DNA of 5,848 bases, from positions 1 through 5,848 of the forward strand of contig MHEI01000112.1 of the NCBI GenBank assembly GCA_001805165.1. The letters run 5' to 3'. Position numbers and translations under genes: made by a program. Of this stretch, positions 5,435 through 5,848 are shown piece after piece. Below the pieces are notes generated by a model. It was given only the letters and a program-made list of their open reading frames with translations. It was not told the DNA's origin and searched no databases. Positions within the stretch are counted from its first letter, which is position 1. Each line of letters opens with the position of its first letter. The stretch is from Nitrospirae bacterium RBG_16_43_11. GTDB lineage: Bacteria > Nitrospirota > 9FT-COMBO-42-15 > HDB-SIOI813.

Positions 5435-5848
5435 ATGCCTGATGTTCGCACTCCCGTGAAAAAAACGCTTTCACTCAAGAGATTGTTATTAGGACCGCGT
5501 CTGCATACTGCCGAAATGCCGCATCAGACTATTGGTAAAGGCGTCGGTCTGGCCATCTTCGCCTCCGATGCACTTTCCTCTACCGCTTATGCCACCGAAG
5601 AAATTCTGCTTATACTTATACTTGCAGGCACGGCAGCACTTAATTTATCCCTGCCAATCGCCATTGCCATTATAATATTGCTTGCGATTGTCACCATTTC
5701 ATACAATCAAACCATTCATGCCTATCCCAATGGTGGAGGCGCATACATTGTTGCACGGGACAACCTGGGTGAAGTCCCTGCCCAAATAGCGGGTGCGGCC
5801 CTCCTTGTTGATTACATTCTCACTGTAGCCGTGTCCATATCGGCAGGC
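5435..5848 (+). CDS. APC-superfamily permease, KimA-like K+ importer (3'-truncated)
   Basis: The frame from ATG 5435 is open for 138 codons to the window end; full-length homologues run to about 600 residues. The N-terminus (KRLLLGPRLHT) leads into helix 1 with FASDALSSTAYATEEIL (42-58), a second helix (about 72-92), the YPNGGGAYIVA loop (97-107) and a further helix with LLVDYILTVAVSISAG (123-138). These blocks closely match Bacillus KimA/YdaO as I recall it (SSDALSSVAYGTEQIL; LVDYILTVAVSISAG), a c-di-AMP-controlled K+/H+ symporter. By that alignment, D45, Y52, D126, T130 and S134 correspond to KimA D36, Y43, D117, T121 and S125, reported near the K+ site. Position divergent to ktrBA supports K+ import. 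Related proteins of this subfamily are often annotated as amino-acid permeases, so the substrate is not settled. A GTG at 5456 is a less likely alternative start. Confidence 0.85.
   Translation, partial: MPDVRTPVKKTLSLKRLLLGPRLHTAEMPHQTIGKGVGLAIFASDALSSTAYATEEILLILILAGTAALNLSLPIAIAIIILLAIVTISYNQTIHAYPNGGGAYIVARDNLGEVPAQIAGAALLVDYILTVAVSISAG

Noticed and set aside
1..5848. Defence system, toxin-antitoxin, phage or mobile element
   Set aside because: Every substantial reading frame is explained by a housekeeping or ion-transport family, and no integrase, transposase, terminal repeats or repeat array is present.

Overview
The window reads as ordinary, dense bacterial chromosome with no mobile element, RNA gene or CRISPR array. 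Codon use is mixed, with many A/T-ending codons. Most starts lack a clear Shine-Dalgarno sequence. Protein style suggests an uncultured Gram-negative lineage such as Nitrospirota, anammox Planctomycetota or a deltaproteobacterial relative, but this is a weak impression and nothing here fixes the phylum.

Left part (1-1663, + strand): the 3' two-thirds of a DUF1015 (COG4198) gene, then, 5 nt later, a PLP-dependent class IV aminotransferase of the IlvE/D-amino-acid transaminase/PabC group. The tight spacing suggests an operon concerned with amino-acid metabolism. A 224-nt convergent intergenic region (1664-1887) holds only weak hairpins and a short direct repeat.

Middle and right part (1888-5338, - strand): read in the direction of transcription, this is ktrB (K+ channel-like subunit, TrkH/KtrB family), ktrA (its RCK-domain gating subunit, 7 nt downstream) and, after 57 nt, a CNNM/CorC/HlyC-type membrane protein with a CBS pair. 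The first two make a complete Ktr-type K+ uptake system. The third may be co-transcribed or may use its own promoter, since a perfect TATAAT lies just before its start.

Right edge (5435-5848, + strand, cut by the window end): a divergently transcribed APC-superfamily permease. Its N-terminal third closely resembles KimA (YdaO), the K+/H+ symporter of Bacillus, and keeps residues recalled as lining the K+ site. The window therefore appears to hold a K+ homeostasis locus, with KtrAB and a KimA-like importer sharing a 96-nt divergent promoter region.

The observations most worth a second look are the KtrAB/KimA-like pairing, the near-mirror promoter elements between them, and the repeated placement of -10 boxes 7-10 nt before start codons, which suggests leaderless or nearly leaderless mRNAs. 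A nine-G tract in the CNNM/CorC gene and the uncharacterised DUF1015 protein with its DGHHR motif also stand out. I found no convincing novel multi-gene system.
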